Origin: Lingula anatina
Lineage: Eukaryota; Brachiopoda; Lingulata; Lingulida; Lingulidae
Direction: 5' to 3'
Assembly: GCF_001039355.2 (NCBI RefSeq)
Contig: NW_019773611.1
Location: forward strand, 24,951 to 65,023
Length of the DNA: 40,073 bases
The translations under genes and the position numbers were made by a program. Every line of letters begins with the position of its first letter. Within the stretch, counting starts at the first letter, position 1. The notes below the pieces were generated by a model. It worked only from the letters and a program-made list of their open reading frames with translations, was not told where the DNA came from and did not search any database. Shown piece by piece: positions 23,701 through 33,993 of the stretch.

Positions 23701-24241
23701 TTTGTAATTTAGGGTTGCCTCAGTTTTCAGCCTTATATGCTATGCTGGTTTTTTGATAACAGTGAGACCTCATGTAGCCTCGGGAGTTTCTAACACAGAA
23801 TGTTATGAGGCCTTAACCACATGGTTCCACTGCATATTATGTGAGACTGCATGGAAACTGAGACAAAAAATTTGGTGAACATACTGTACTGAACTTATGA
23901 AGTACACAAAATAAATGGGACGTGTACATAAAATTTCCACATAACCTTGTCTGCTATAATTATGCTTGTATGATTAGTTGGCCCGCAAAAAAAAATAAAA
24001 CAAAATTGAGAGCAAACTTTGTTTGGTGTTAACAACTCGAGTTAAAGCCTTACACAGTACACTGACTTTTCTCTACTTCTTCTATGCAACAATGTAGTGC
24101 GTCTAAAGTCAGGTAAAATATGATCTCTTAAAATACCTTCAGGTTATTATATTGCCTTATGGGAACGTCGCTTAAACTTTGAAGTCCTGAGTCTATCATA
24201 CATAATTCTTCAGAGTCTACATCAATGCCAAAAGAAGTCAT
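8542..24241 (-). CDS. LRRCC1: LRRCC1, leucine-rich repeat and coiled-coil centrosomal protein, C-terminus missing
   Basis: I reconstruct 23 exons, all with GT-AG borders and compatible phases: 24137-24241, 23209-23393, 22554-22771, 21915-22022, 21592-21638, 21143-21310, 20491-20580, 19979-20087, 19469-19622, 18063-18198, 17502-17601, 17036-17148, 16528-16662, 16082-16221, 15571-15687, 14802-14886, 14226-14339, 13537-13608, 12985-13059, 12285-12473, 11700-11888, 10893-10987, 8542-8679. They give 2882 coding bases, about 960 residues. The order is N-terminal leucine-rich repeats, a Ser/Pro/basic linker, then a long coiled coil, which is the architecture of LRRCC1 (CLERC). That protein is known from vertebrates for roles in centriole structure, spindle poles and cilia. 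Diagnostic matches include ERERRWKAEQA (exon 11), AERKLWGQELAQQGSALAQ (exon 20) and DDQTETIRKLKDAL (exon 21). The frame is still open, in phase 2, at 8542. The vertebrate protein is about 1030 residues, so roughly 70-90 C-terminal residues are missing. Exon 10 could end at 18066 instead of 18063. Confidence 0.92.
8793..9075. repeat. Diverged two-copy tandem duplication in an LRRCC1 intron
   Basis: A unit of about 145 bp that begins CAAATATGCAAAATCATTTT and includes CCACTACCCACTG and TTATTTAGTTAA occurs at about 8793-8930 and again at about 8936-9075. A T run has expanded in the second copy. This is an old tandem duplication with no coding capacity. Confidence 0.7.
9664..9716 (+). repeat. (AAT)n microsatellite
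   Basis: About 17 perfect AAT units lie inside the 2.2-kb intron between LRRCC1 exons 22 and 23. The rest of this intron holds nothing I recognise. Confidence 0.95.
11267..11292 (+). repeat. Poly-G run
   Basis: A G run interrupted by one or two A lies within the intron between LRRCC1 exons 21 and 22. Homopolymer length may be unreliable in the assembly. Confidence 0.9.
11424..11612 (+). repeat. 22-bp minisatellite (TACTCTCTCCCACCC type)
   Basis: The word TACTCTCTCCC recurs every 22 bp from 11429 to 11583, eight times. Units alternate between CACCCACCCATT and CACCCATCCACT endings, which gives a 44-bp higher-order pattern. It is open in two frames only because of its composition. A related CACCC/CTCTCT array lies in another intron of the same gene at about 13776. 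Confidence 0.93.
11895..11937 (+). repeat. (AATAC)n/(AATAT)n pentanucleotide repeat
   Basis: A pentanucleotide array starts only a few bases outside the acceptor of LRRCC1 exon 21, replacing the usual polypyrimidine upstream region. A similar AATAC run occurs at about 17252-17272. Confidence 0.9.
12018..12190. repeat. Diverged tandem duplication, about 90-bp unit
   Basis: The words GAAATTATTTTGAACTCATC and GAAAAATTATTTTGAATTCAC, each followed by a CAAAATTTAGT motif, mark two diverged copies in tandem within an LRRCC1 intron. Confidence 0.55.
12695..12763 (+). repeat. (GT)n microsatellite
   Basis: About 34 perfect GT dinucleotides lie in the intron between LRRCC1 exons 19 and 20. Confidence 0.97.
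13069..13314. repeat. Diverged two-copy tandem duplication, about 125 bp
   Basis: Copies at about 13069-13192 and 13195-13314 share TTTCACAGTAAAAAA, CTACCACAGAAA and CCCC(A/C)TCCTCAC in the same order. The duplication lies just outside the acceptor of LRRCC1 exon 19. Confidence 0.7.
13776..14098 (+). repeat. Degenerate CATTCACTCTCT/CACCC minisatellite
   Basis: Irregular units of about 20-28 bp carry AGCCATTCACTCTCT and CACCCACCC. The array is open in several frames because of composition alone. It resembles the array at 11424-11612, which suggests a shared origin or shared drift of pyrimidine-rich intron sequence. Confidence 0.9.
14894..15048 (+). repeat. (AAT)n - 30-bp spacer - (GT)n compound repeat
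   Basis: (AAT)n at 14894-14945 is followed by GGTTTATTTAATTTCTTCAC and AATATATGTT, then (GT)n at 14976-15048. The spacer with the same order of neighbours recurs at about 29283-29365, so this looks like part of a dispersed element, not two chance microsatellites. It sits directly upstream of the acceptor of LRRCC1 exon 16. Confidence 0.85.
15430..15500 (+). repeat. AAGTATGTACAT tandem motif
   Basis: AGTATGTACAT and close variants occur about four times in 70 bp of an LRRCC1 intron. Confidence 0.7.
17691..17748 (+). repeat. (CA)n microsatellite
   Basis: About 29 perfect CA units lie between LRRCC1 exons 10 and 11. Confidence 0.97.
17842..17869 (+). repeat. (TTAA)n microsatellite
   Basis: About seven TTAA units lie in the same intron as the neighbouring (CA)n. 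Confidence 0.9.
18063..22022 (-). CDS. LRRCC1: LRRCC1 exons 4-10: LRR cap and disordered linker
   Basis: Exon 4 finishes the LRR cap (SAVPQLQILDGVNRDGTPV). Exon 5 is 47 bp. Exon 6 (21143-21310) is Ser/Thr-rich (STSEVSTSSTTTDQET) and ends SGNK at a donor that is tandemly duplicated downstream. Exon 7 has a short helix (LRLEKLEHQLAQVLYGGK). Exons 8 and 9 are rich in Ser, Pro, Arg and Lys (SPRAPKVSPLRSRSPQGGSK; KSRRSRKTKIPSYQ). They look disordered and may be phosphorylated. Exon 10 is Pro/Gly-rich. Exons 9 and 10 lie on either side of the N at 18896 and keep phase 2, which supports that join. Confidence 0.85.
18859..18968 (+). promoter_or_regulatory. Two perfect DR1 motifs around an N
   Basis: AGGTCAAAGGTCA, the nuclear-receptor DR1 consensus, occurs at 18859-18871 and again at 18956-18968. 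TTGACCTTGA in the opposite orientation lies between them. The N at 18896 falls between the two. DR1 words also occur inside dispersed repeats in many animal genomes, so regulatory use is only a possibility. The location is the large intron between LRRCC1 exons 9 and 10. Confidence 0.3.
18896..18896. other. Single N, join supported by exon continuity
   Basis: LRRCC1 exon 9 (19469-19622) and exon 10 (18063-18198) lie on opposite sides and join in phase 2 with the expected product order, so the two sides belong together. Confidence 0.5.
19323..19350. repeat. 12-bp hairpin in a GC-rich patch
   Basis: GTACCGCCAGCG and CGCTGGTGGTAC form a stem with one mismatch and a tiny loop. It lies at the end of a GC-rich stretch (about 19190-19320) that contrasts with the AT-rich intron. 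I recognise no gene in that stretch. Confidence 0.6.
20905..21175 (-). repeat. 70-bp tandem array carrying the exon-6 splice donor of LRRCC1
   Basis: Four units of 69-71 bp each contain, on the minus strand, GTGGAAACAAGGTAAG or a one-base variant: the end of LRRCC1 exon 6 plus its donor. The donor GT falls at about 21142, 21072, 21003 and 20932. The first is the donor used in the exon model. The second unit can also be read as a small in-frame exon, TEGQSGRLTSGNK, after a CCACAG. The array probably arose by tandem duplication of the exon-intron boundary. Confidence 0.85.
22554..24241 (-). CDS. LRRCC1: LRRCC1 exons 1-3: start and leucine-rich repeats
   Basis: The start at 24241 gives MTSFGIDVDSEELCMIDSGL, a typical N-terminal cap, and the first exon ends at a GTATTT donor after 35 codons. 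Exon 2 carries successive repeats (LNLHCNFLRRIENL, LLHLDLSSNQIERIEGLDSL, LNLACNQITTVQGL) of the SDS22-like LxxLxLxxNxI type. Exon 3 adds LVKLNLSYNHITDISG and LSHVELQGNRIQSVQHV and ends in DGSDNPVCQIPG, the capping motif before exon 4. In the family this block mediates protein contacts at the centrosome. An ATG at 24241 is the first in frame, and an NRF1-like site lies about 60 bases upstream. Confidence 0.92.
23525..23625. repeat. Cluster of CCTATAGGATCCTATA-like palindromic words
   Basis: Within 100 bases TATAGGATCCTATA, TTCCTATAGGACCCTA, CAGGATCTTATAAGATCCTA and CTATAGAAC variants follow each other. The array is self-complementary and could fold back. It lies in the first intron of LRRCC1. 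No function is assigned. Confidence 0.6.
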
Positions 24242-24360
24242 CTTTGGGTGATATTTTTTGTTTACGTTCCTTCATCTCAAAGATACCGCTGCTTCTAGTG
24301 CGCATGCGTACAAAAAATGAAAAACACTTGACGCCGATGCCTCATTAGAGCTACAGGAAA
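24242..24360 (-). promoter_or_regulatory. Candidate LRRCC1 promoter with an NRF1-like site
   Basis: TGCGCATGCGT at 24299-24309 is close to the NRF1 consensus (a palindromic TGCGCATGCGCA) and lies about 60 bases upstream of the LRRCC1 ATG at 24241. NRF1 sites near the start are common in TATA-less housekeeping and ciliary gene promoters. Use here is inferred from motif and position only. Confidence 0.4.
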
Positions 24361-25340
24361 CAAAAATAAGAAAGTTTATGTAAAGTTTCAGGATGTGACA
24401 CGTATAAGACGTTATGTCCCTTTCATTCAACAAGTTCAAGGTACGTTTTATTGTACACTTAACAAGGTTAATCCATTTTAAGAGTTATTATTACAATTAA
24501 ACAGTGACGCTATGGTTGTTGTTGATTATCTCAAAACGTGCCATCAAGTTGATGTCCACGTTAATGTGTGAAATGTTGCGAAAGAAAAGTTTGGCAAATG
24601 TAGTAATTTGACTAAATTGTTATCGATTATGCTGTTGTGGCGGTCATTATGCATAGAATTTGACATACACTGTACGCATGTCTTGCTTTTTACTGTACTT
24701 TTGATAAAAATACAAAAATTATTCACTGATGGTGATGATGGATGTTTTATGACAGAATATAGGTATATCAGAAAAAATTCAAACTGACCAGAAAAATATA
24801 ATATTTATATCTACTAATAGGTAATGCAAAATAGATTGCAATTCTTTGGGAATTTTTAAAATATTCCCACAAGCAACAAAGATTTAGAAGTTTTTTTAAC
24901 TGCTTAGTGCTATATTATGCCCAAAGTGTTCTCACTTTTCAGCCAAAAATGTGTGACTACTGACCAGGGCATCAAATTAACTATACTTTGCATCATTCAG
25001 TTTTCATGTTTTTTCCATTAGATTGCAAATTTCCTGAACTTTTAAATGGTATAAATTACACAGCACTAAAATTAAATGACATATAATATCATATATGTGA
25101 CCTGTGAGCAGGCCAATTCACAGCTTTGTCAGCATGTACTGCAGCTGGACACTGGCTGCTGTGGCACTCCTGGCGCATTGTGATATATCTCCAAAATATA
25201 AAAAAGAAGGAAATGTGAAATTGAACGATATCAACTGATGTCTTTGTAACCCAGATTCTTGTCAGACAATGTAAATCAAGGATCAATTCCTGGTGTAGAT
25301 GATGCGACAGTTGATTTAAATATTTTGGATTATATAACAA
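24361..25340. other. Intergenic stretch between divergent genes
   Basis: AT-rich sequence separates the LRRCC1 start from the plus-strand gene at 25542. I see no coding exon in it. It could hold a first non-coding exon of the plus-strand gene, since an acceptor-like TTTTATTGGCAG lies at about 25433-25444. Confidence 0.45.
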
Positions 25341-25541
25341 GTGGCACTTTTTGGTCTGCAATCATACTCTTGCTCTTTCATGTTCCTTATGTATACTAAA
25401 AAAAAACAAAGACAAAGGTATGATAACTTATATTTTATTGGCAGGTTGCAAGAAATTTTCAGTAGAATTTCTACCCTACATTTCAGATTTCATATTGCTT
25501 ATCAGCACACATACAGTGTTCTTCTACTGACCAAAGACTAG

Positions 25542-26858
25542 ATGGGGAATGTTAAATCCACAGAGTGTAATCAAAATAGCAATTCTTCAGCTTCATACAC
25601 AAACTCTGCCAGAGAACTCCTTCACGCTCAGCTTCGCATTCGAGCATGGTCACCTAATTACCCTTTGTTCAGGGACAGTGGCGCTGACAACAGCAATAAT
25701 AACATAGTGGTCAGGGTGTCGCCTCTCTATAGTGAGGAGGAGGAGGAAGTGGTTGAGGAGGAGGAGGAAGAGGGAAGAAATGTGTACCTTGTTAATCCTC
25801 ATGCTGTTGGATTCCTACGGAATTTGGCAATCCAGAATAAGAATAAAAACAACAGGGGCCTGAACCTGGGCAATTCACAGGATGACCATGGGAATTCACT
25901 GAACAACCCTGAAGCAAGTGCACATTCACACTTTAACCACCAAGTTTCACAGCAAAGGTGTTACGGGGAAGAATCTGCTGCATTTTCCTTTTTGGAAAAT
26001 CAAAATGACTTGCATTATCCAATAGCTTTGGCCCAACATGGTGATGCAAATAATCCCATTGAAGCCGATTCTTCTGCACGAGATCGAGGCATTTTAGAAA
26101 GGAACCGTCTTCCTTTGTCTAATACAAGAAGAAGAACACCTATATGGGAAATATATCCAGAAATGATTGAGAATAGAGCATACAGAACAAACAATGCACT
26201 GGCAAATGATTACAGTGCTTTGCTTTTAAACCATCACAACCAATTCCAAATTCTTCCAGACCGATTCGGTTGGTCAGATCAGGTATCCGCATCCCCACTG
26301 CTGAACAGTTTCAGAGAAAATATATTTGAAATCACCACTGATTATTCAAGGATTAACCAGTCACTGGAGTTAGACGCCCCTCCAGCCTACGAGGACCTCT
26401 TTGCCTCGCACTCGCACCATTCACAGCTACCATACATTCCAGGCAGACATGTGCCTGCAATAAGTTCTCACCCAGATGCAGCAGGTATGCACCCACATAC
26501 TCACCCACTTTCCACAGGAGTGCACCCACTTTCCACAGGAGTGCACCCACATACTCACCCACTTTCCACAGGTGTGCACCCACATACTCACCCACTTTCC
26601 ACAGGAGTGCACCCGCCTGCCGTGAGCATTAACCCAGGTTCAAACCCACCTCTGCCACCCTCCTACAACACAGTGTTAAGGCAATTTGGACCCGTTGATA
26701 CTGGTGTTGTCAGTGTGATGGGACATGGGGAAGACTTAAGCCAGGTGGTTGGAAGTTCAGAGGAAGCATGCAGTGAAAACAGTTCATTTGGTTACCAAGC
26801 TGGATTTGGCAATTTTAGCACAGTATTTGATGCTGAAACGAGCCAAGTGATATACTGA
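25542..26858 (+). CDS. Single-exon orphan protein: myristoylation signal, acidic tract, two PPxY motifs
   Basis: The 438-residue frame starts MGNVKSTE, a classic N-myristoylation context (Gly2, small/polar residue at position 6). A stop lies directly before the ATG, which supports this start. An acidic tract (EEEEEVVEEEEEEG) lies near residues 65-78. A long Asn/Ser/His-rich region of low complexity follows. PPAYEDL lies near residue 277 and PPSYNTVL near 371. Both are PPxY motifs of the type bound by WW domains of NEDD4-family ubiquitin ligases and similar proteins. Between them is a His/Thr/Pro tandem repeat (about 315-355). I see no membrane segment, RING, kinase or other enzymatic domain. 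The features suggest a membrane-anchored adaptor that recruits a WW-domain partner. This is inference; I do not recognise the family. An acceptor-like site upstream suggests a spliced 5' UTR. AATAAA at 27051 is a plausible end. Confidence 0.75.
   Translation: MGNVKSTECNQNSNSSASYTNSARELLHAQLRIRAWSPNYPLFRDSGADNSNNNIVVRVSPLYSEEEEEVVEEEEEEGRNVYLVNPHAVGFLRNLAIQNKNKNNRGLNLGNSQDDHGNSLNNPEASAHSHFNHQVSQQRCYGEESAAFSFLENQNDLHYPIALAQHGDANNPIEADSSARDRGILERNRLPLSNTRRRTPIWEIYPEMIENRAYRTNNALANDYSALLLNHHNQFQILPDRFGWSDQVSASPLLNSFRENIFEITTDYSRINQSLELDAPPAYEDLFASHSHHSQLPYIPGRHVPAISSHPDAAGMHPHTHPLSTGVHPLSTGVHPHTHPLSTGVHPHTHPLSTGVHPPAVSINPGSNPPLPPSYNTVLRQFGPVDTGVVSVMGHGEDLSQVVGSSEEACSENSSFGYQAGFGNFSTVFDAETSQVIY
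26481..26610 (+). repeat. In-frame coding tandem repeat HPHTHPLSTGV
   Basis: Units encoding HPLSTGVHP or HPHTHPLSTGV repeat about four times, built from nearly identical 24- and 39-base blocks (CACCCACTTTCCACAGGAGT). The near-identity at DNA level indicates recent expansion. It lies between the two PPxY motifs of the orphan protein and adds many His residues. Confidence 0.95.
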
Positions 26859-27075
26859 TTTTTTGTTGGCACCAATTAAGGAGGGCAACTTTCATGTTAA
26901 AAGAAGAAAAGCTGGAGCAATTGTTTTTTACTATTTGAAGTGGTTTTGGCAATGTAGATGCTCATATATCCAAGAAATGGATTTTTTTTCTGAAATTTTG
27001 CCAGTTTTCTCATAAATGGCAAGGCATACCTGACAAAAATTCTTTGAGTAAATAAAGATTGAGCTATAGGTTTTT
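26859..27075 (+). other. Probable 3' UTR of the orphan gene
   Basis: AT-rich non-coding sequence follows the stop. AATAAA at 27051-27056 is the first canonical poly(A) signal. Further on, to 27908, I see no coding exon; TTTATT near 27610 may be the minus-strand poly(A) signal of SPG7. Confidence 0.5.
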
Positions 27076-27551
27076 CCAGTTCAATTTTAAGGGGGAAAAA
27101 TGGTTAATTTTTTTCATTTCTGCAATGAAAAGCTTAAAATATAAATTATGAGGTGCAGTTTGCCTTGAAGTCCAAAGGCAGCATAGGTCAGTTTTGCCGA
27201 AAGTCAAAAATGAAAACTTTTATTTTGGCATGAGTGCATATTGTCAAAATTTTCAATTTTTTTAATGAAATAGGAAATTGATGTAACAGTAAACATATTC
27301 ATGTTGAAACTTGGTTTTTCAGACAAACATGCTGGACATGAATGTTAAGTGTGAGAAACTGGAGGCATGGAGAACATTTACCAACATGAATGTAGTAATT
27401 CATTGTTCTTTATGAACAAATTTGTTCAGTTTTATATGCATCTGAAGGTCTATATACCATTTTCTTTTAACAGCCGATTATACATTATTTGCAGAACAAA
27501 CATTTATACATTTTTGAAGAAGGTGCAGTTTTACAGGTTACTGCTATTTTT

Positions 27552-27552
27552 N
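27552..27552. other. Single N, possible contig join
   Basis: One ambiguous base lies between the orphan gene and SPG7. No gene crosses it, so the adjacency of these two genes is unsupported. Confidence 0.45.
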
Positions 27553-27908
27553 AACTGATACTTGGGGAATAAAAAGCAATAGAAAATACCAAATTTAGCT
27601 TTTTTTGTTTTTATTAAAACTAATTTGCATTCAACACAACTTGCAGCTGCTTGGTATTGTACATTTATGTCTCTTACTTAATACACATTTATGCTCTCCT
27701 CATTTCAATTATAAACTGTTTCCTGCCCCTCCCCAATTAACTGCTGAATTCATTGTTTATAATTCTGTCTCAGCATACAAAATTTTTAACCAACTTTTAA
27801 AAAGTCTGAAGGTGAAATTGTACCAGATGACTCCTCAGGTCTTTTCATAATTTTTGCCACAGGATGAAGAATTCAGTTAGCTTCTGAAAGTCATCTCGGC
27901 AACCCCAG

Positions 27909-30182
<2,274 letters not shown>

Positions 30183-31365
30183 ACCCAGGCCCAAACTCAG
30201 TTGAAGAACAAATGAAACTGTTGAAGTACAACATAAACTCAAAGAAGAGCAAGAATGTGGAAATATTACACATATCTGCGGAGGTAAAGCTGTAAATTTT
30301 AATGTTGTTCAGTTCTCTCATTGTTATACCATGTTGTCTGATAAAGAAAGGATTATCTTTGAAGCTTGTTTTATGTCATAAGAAGTTGTGGTGTTGCCCT
30401 GATTCATTGGCTGTGCCAATCATTTTGTGGGGATTGAAGTTTTCTGTACCACATTTTCCTTTTCATATGGAAAAAGTGAAAACTGCTGCTGGGATAACTT
30501 TAAATTGTCAGCAACAAGGTAATTGCAGTGAAAAATTTAAGAGTAGCAGAATAACAGTATTTCTCTTTTTTTTCCTCCTTTTCCCTGTGCTTCTCCATGT
30601 TTTGTCACTTGCTTTTTCAGTCTTGCAATTTTGACAAAATTAATATATTTCAGATTTGTCGCAACATGAATGGTATCCGTTTTACAAGCTGTAAGAGTGC
30701 CAAGGACAGAACCGCCATGTCTGTAACGCTGGAACAGGTTCAGATTCTCCAGCGGGAGCACAATCTGGCGCCACACGTGTTCTCGCATGCCTTAGAGTGC
30801 TTCAGGAGGTAAAAACAGGCCTTGATTAGATAGGGACAATCTGCGACTACATTAGAACAATTATTTTTTCCCCACCAAGATAAAAGAAATACCATAGTTA
30901 TTTTCACCATATCTGCATCATTTGAAATCACATCTGTAAACAGCTTCCAGCTTAGAATACCTATCATATTTCTTCACCGAATTTTATATCTGAGGAACTT
31001 AAAAAGAATTCTTATATCTGCATTGGGGCTCAACATAGTGTCAGTGTTAGTTTTGAAAGTTGTATTAGTTTGTGATGAGGGCCAAGGGGAAGATAAAGTT
31101 TTAATTTATCATTTTTTTACCCTCAGTGAATAAATTTTAATAAATAGATAAATTAATTAATATCTTTCTAGTTGCATTTGACGTGTTTGCCCATCACTTT
31201 TCTCATCACTTAACTCATCCTGTTTGTTTCAGTGAGGGGGTGAGGAGGCACAATACATTTAAGAACACTGGAATCAGCAAATATGCCTTCAACAGTATCC
31301 AGCTCATGGCGCTGCCTAAACTGTACAGGCCTCCCAATGGGACCTTTGGTAATGTCGCCTCATGA
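30183..31365 (+). CDS. INPP4: INPP4-type inositol polyphosphate 4-phosphatase, last three exons
   Basis: Exons 30183-30283, 30654-30808 and 31233-31365 join in phase and encode the final 128 residues. The first includes [14 protein letters not shown]. The second reads [19 protein letters not shown], with the CX5R phosphatase loop CKSAKDR specific to the INPP4A/INPP4B family, then MSVTLEQ. The third has [20 protein letters not shown] and the stop TGA at 31363. The family removes the 4-phosphate from PtdIns(3,4)P2 and acts in endosomal and PI3K signalling. I cannot tell A from B; invertebrates often have one gene. The C2 domain and the rest lie upstream and are not found to the left, where instead the truncated SPG7 sits in the opposite orientation. 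Confidence 0.92.
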
Positions 31366-32480
31366 TACCCACCTGATCTGGCAGTCGCTGAGATGGTGAC
31401 CTATTTTATCAATGCTTCAATGGTGTTCCTCCGCTACTCATTCCAAAAGCATGCCTTAGTGGAGATTGATAAGTTTCTGTTAAATGCAGGGGAAAGGTGG
31501 AATGCTGCTTTGGTGTCATCATTTCTTGCTTCTGTTTGCACAGTTGTAGCAAGAAGACCTGGGGTCTAGCACTTGGTGCTTTTAAACTATATACATTTCA
31601 GTGATGACAGTGGAATGTAAAGATTCTTATACTTTTCACAACTTCCTGCCACAGCTTAGGATTATGGGATACCTTCTGCTGCACCACTTGCTTCATCACC
31701 TGCAGGGACAAGCAGTGTAAATTGGAATTTATGTTTTTACCATTTTCGTGAAGATTTTGAGGAACGGCTAGGTATCATGTAATATGTGTCCAGTCACTGG
31801 ACGTCAGAATACAGGATATGCAAAGCAGATACCATGTTTCTGCGAGTATTGCCGAGTCATTCTTTTATTGTGCAGTCTGTCATGTACTTCTAATCTGGGA
31901 TATCAATTGCTTTTCTTGCTTACTGAGATCAGAGTGCCTGTTTTTTGTTTTTTTTTTTCATTAGTATAGATTTGTATTTTAATTGCATATGACTCTGTGT
32001 TAACTTAACTTAGAGTTTTATTTTCTGTATTCTATTACTTTTACTAAAAAATCACTTCTCTTAAGTTGATTATGTAGTTAGCATAATTGCTAAATTTCTT
32101 TATCTGCATAAATGATGGGAAGTGTGTGATTTATAAGCTCCATCATTATTTTAAGGTGGTGTATTTTGATATAACTTACTACTAATTTACACTTTGATAA
32201 GGCGTGCTTTTTCATAATGAAATTTCAAGGTAATTATTCTTCCGAGTTACATGAAAATAAGTAACGCATTTTAGTTCAATATTATATTGTTGTTTGAAGA
32301 AACATTATTATGAATATTTTTCATGAACTGGGTATGTGTGCATAAGAATTAATAAAATGTGATATTTTAAAGAAATTTTTTTGCTCAGATTAGTGAGAGA
32401 GAACGTATAAGATTATTTTATAATATGGCTCAGGTATTGATAACTACTGAAAGAATTTACATCATTTCCCATAACAACCT
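31366..32480 (+). other. Probable INPP4 3' UTR
   Basis: Non-coding sequence after the stop with no further exon. AATAAA at 32351-32356 is a plausible poly(A) signal. Nothing else is recognised. Confidence 0.4.
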
Positions 32481-32665
32481 TTGCTAAGGGCATCATCATC
32501 TAGGAAATTTTTTCAGGAACTAACCTCTGGTTATTTTAGTTCATTTCAAACCCTTTTCACATGTGGACTTTTTTCATCCCCTTTTTATTATGCTTGCAAT
32601 GTAATAAATGTGAATATTTTGATTATTATTATTATGTTGCTTTTATTTCCTTCACAGAAGTGGGG

Positions 32666-32927
32666 CATTAATATTGTTCTTTTCTATATCATCCAATTCC
32701 TTGGTCTACCAATTAGCATTAATATTGTTCTTTTCTATATCATCCAATGCCTTTGTCTACCAATTAGCATTAATATTGTTCTTTTCTATATCATCCAATG
32801 CCTTTGTCTACCAATTAGCATTAATATTGTTCTTTTCTATATCATCCAATGCCTTTGTCTACCAATTAGCATTAATATTGTTCTTTTCTATATCATCCAA
32901 TGCCTTTGTCTACCAATTAGCATTAAT
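32666..32927 (+). repeat. 51-bp minisatellite, five copies
   Basis: Units start at 32666, 32717, 32768, 32819 and 32870, with a partial sixth at 32921. Copies 2-5 look identical; copy 1 differs at two or three bases. As 51 is divisible by three, the array is open as 17-residue repeats in two frames (for example INIVLFYIIQCLCLPIS). It lacks a codon pattern or context for a gene. Confidence 0.97.
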
Positions 32928-32959
32928 CAGGTTGAACAAATTACTATCTAATTGATCAT

Positions 32960-33583
32960 TTTGTAACTGATTTGTACAATATGACTTGAAAATGTCACCA
33001 GATATAAAACATTGAAAATGGATTACTTAACAAAAATAGTGTACAAGAAAGAAGCTAACAATTGATGTATTATACAAAATTTTGACCGGGTGAGCCTTGC
33101 AGAGTGAACATAAGACTAAAATGGAAATTTTATAAAAGAATCGGGAAGATTTTGGAATAATTCCTTTTCAAAAAGACTTGCTGTAGCCTTACTTCGTATA
33201 TCATTCACCATTCTTTTGGAAAAAAAAAATGAATAAGTCACGAATATTTTATTTACAAAAGTGCAACTGTATAAGACAAGGTTTGCTGTGGGCAGTATTG
33301 GTCAAAAATTGTTCAACATGGAAAAAAATGCAAGGTTATCTATTTAGATATGTTGAATTTGTAGCAAAGGGATATTATATTGACTTACAGATCATGGTGC
33401 TTGGTTAATATTTATATACACTTTAATTTTGTAAACTTATTCTGAACATGTTACGGCTCACCTGTATGCTCACTTTGTAGAGCACACTGTTCCATACTTC
33501 CAGGTAAATATTGATACTCTGTGCTAGTCATCACAAACATTGTTAATACATGTAAAATAAGACTGGGTTCCAATCCTTAGATT
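32960..33583. other. AT-rich non-coding stretch
   Basis: No exon, RNA gene or repeat structure that I can support. Confidence 0.45.
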
Positions 33584-33775
33584 GATCTAACAGGATCGCT
33601 CCACCTCCACGAGGTTTCTCCCTAAATTGCTTTCACCATAAGTGGCTAAGATGTCTGGCATGCCTGCAGGTGATTACTCCTATCAGCTTCATTAGGCATG
33701 ACAGACACCCAAGCCGCTTAAGTTGATTGCAATTAAGTGAGAATCCCCATGGAGATAGTTCGATCCAAAGTTAGT
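33584..33775. mobile_element. Foldback (MITE-like) element with arms of about 80 bp
   Basis: The left arm (about 33584-33664) and right arm (about 33695-33775) are imperfect inverted copies. Left GGATCGCTCCACCTCCA, AATTGC and TAAGTGGCTAAGATGTCTGG correspond to the reverse complements of right-arm TGGAGATAGTTCGATCC, GCAATT and ACAGACACCCAAGCCGCTTA. The loop is about 30 bp. It has no coding capacity. This is typical of a non-autonomous DNA transposon or foldback element. Confidence 0.65.
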
Positions 33776-33811
33776 ACAATATCTCTGGGAATGGTATCTA
33801 AGAGACCAGGC

Positions 33812-33993
33812 CAGTAGCCAGCAATCTCAGAGGGGGGGGAGGGGGGGGTGTTCGTTTTCGGAAAAAGTGCACCTTTTAACATTAAATCCTCAAGTACATA
33901 GATCAAATTTTACCCAGAGTGGACCTTTTCCCAGCAAAAAGGGTGGTTCTTTTGAACCACGAGTTATGAACCCCCCCCCCCGGTTATGGGCCT
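33812..33993. mobile_element. Possible small element with G-run/C-run and inverted ends
   Basis: It begins CCAGGCCAGTAGCC and ends GGTTATGGGCCTGG, imperfect inverted copies. Inside are a G-rich run (about 33832-33849) and a C run (about 33971-33981), which also pair with each other. The arrangement resembles a short non-autonomous transposon. The boundaries are estimates. Confidence 0.45.

Noticed and set aside
32481-32955. Open frames of 156 and 93 codons with hydrophobic repeats
   Set aside because: They result from a 51-bp minisatellite whose unit length is a multiple of three. There is no start context, domain or splice structure.
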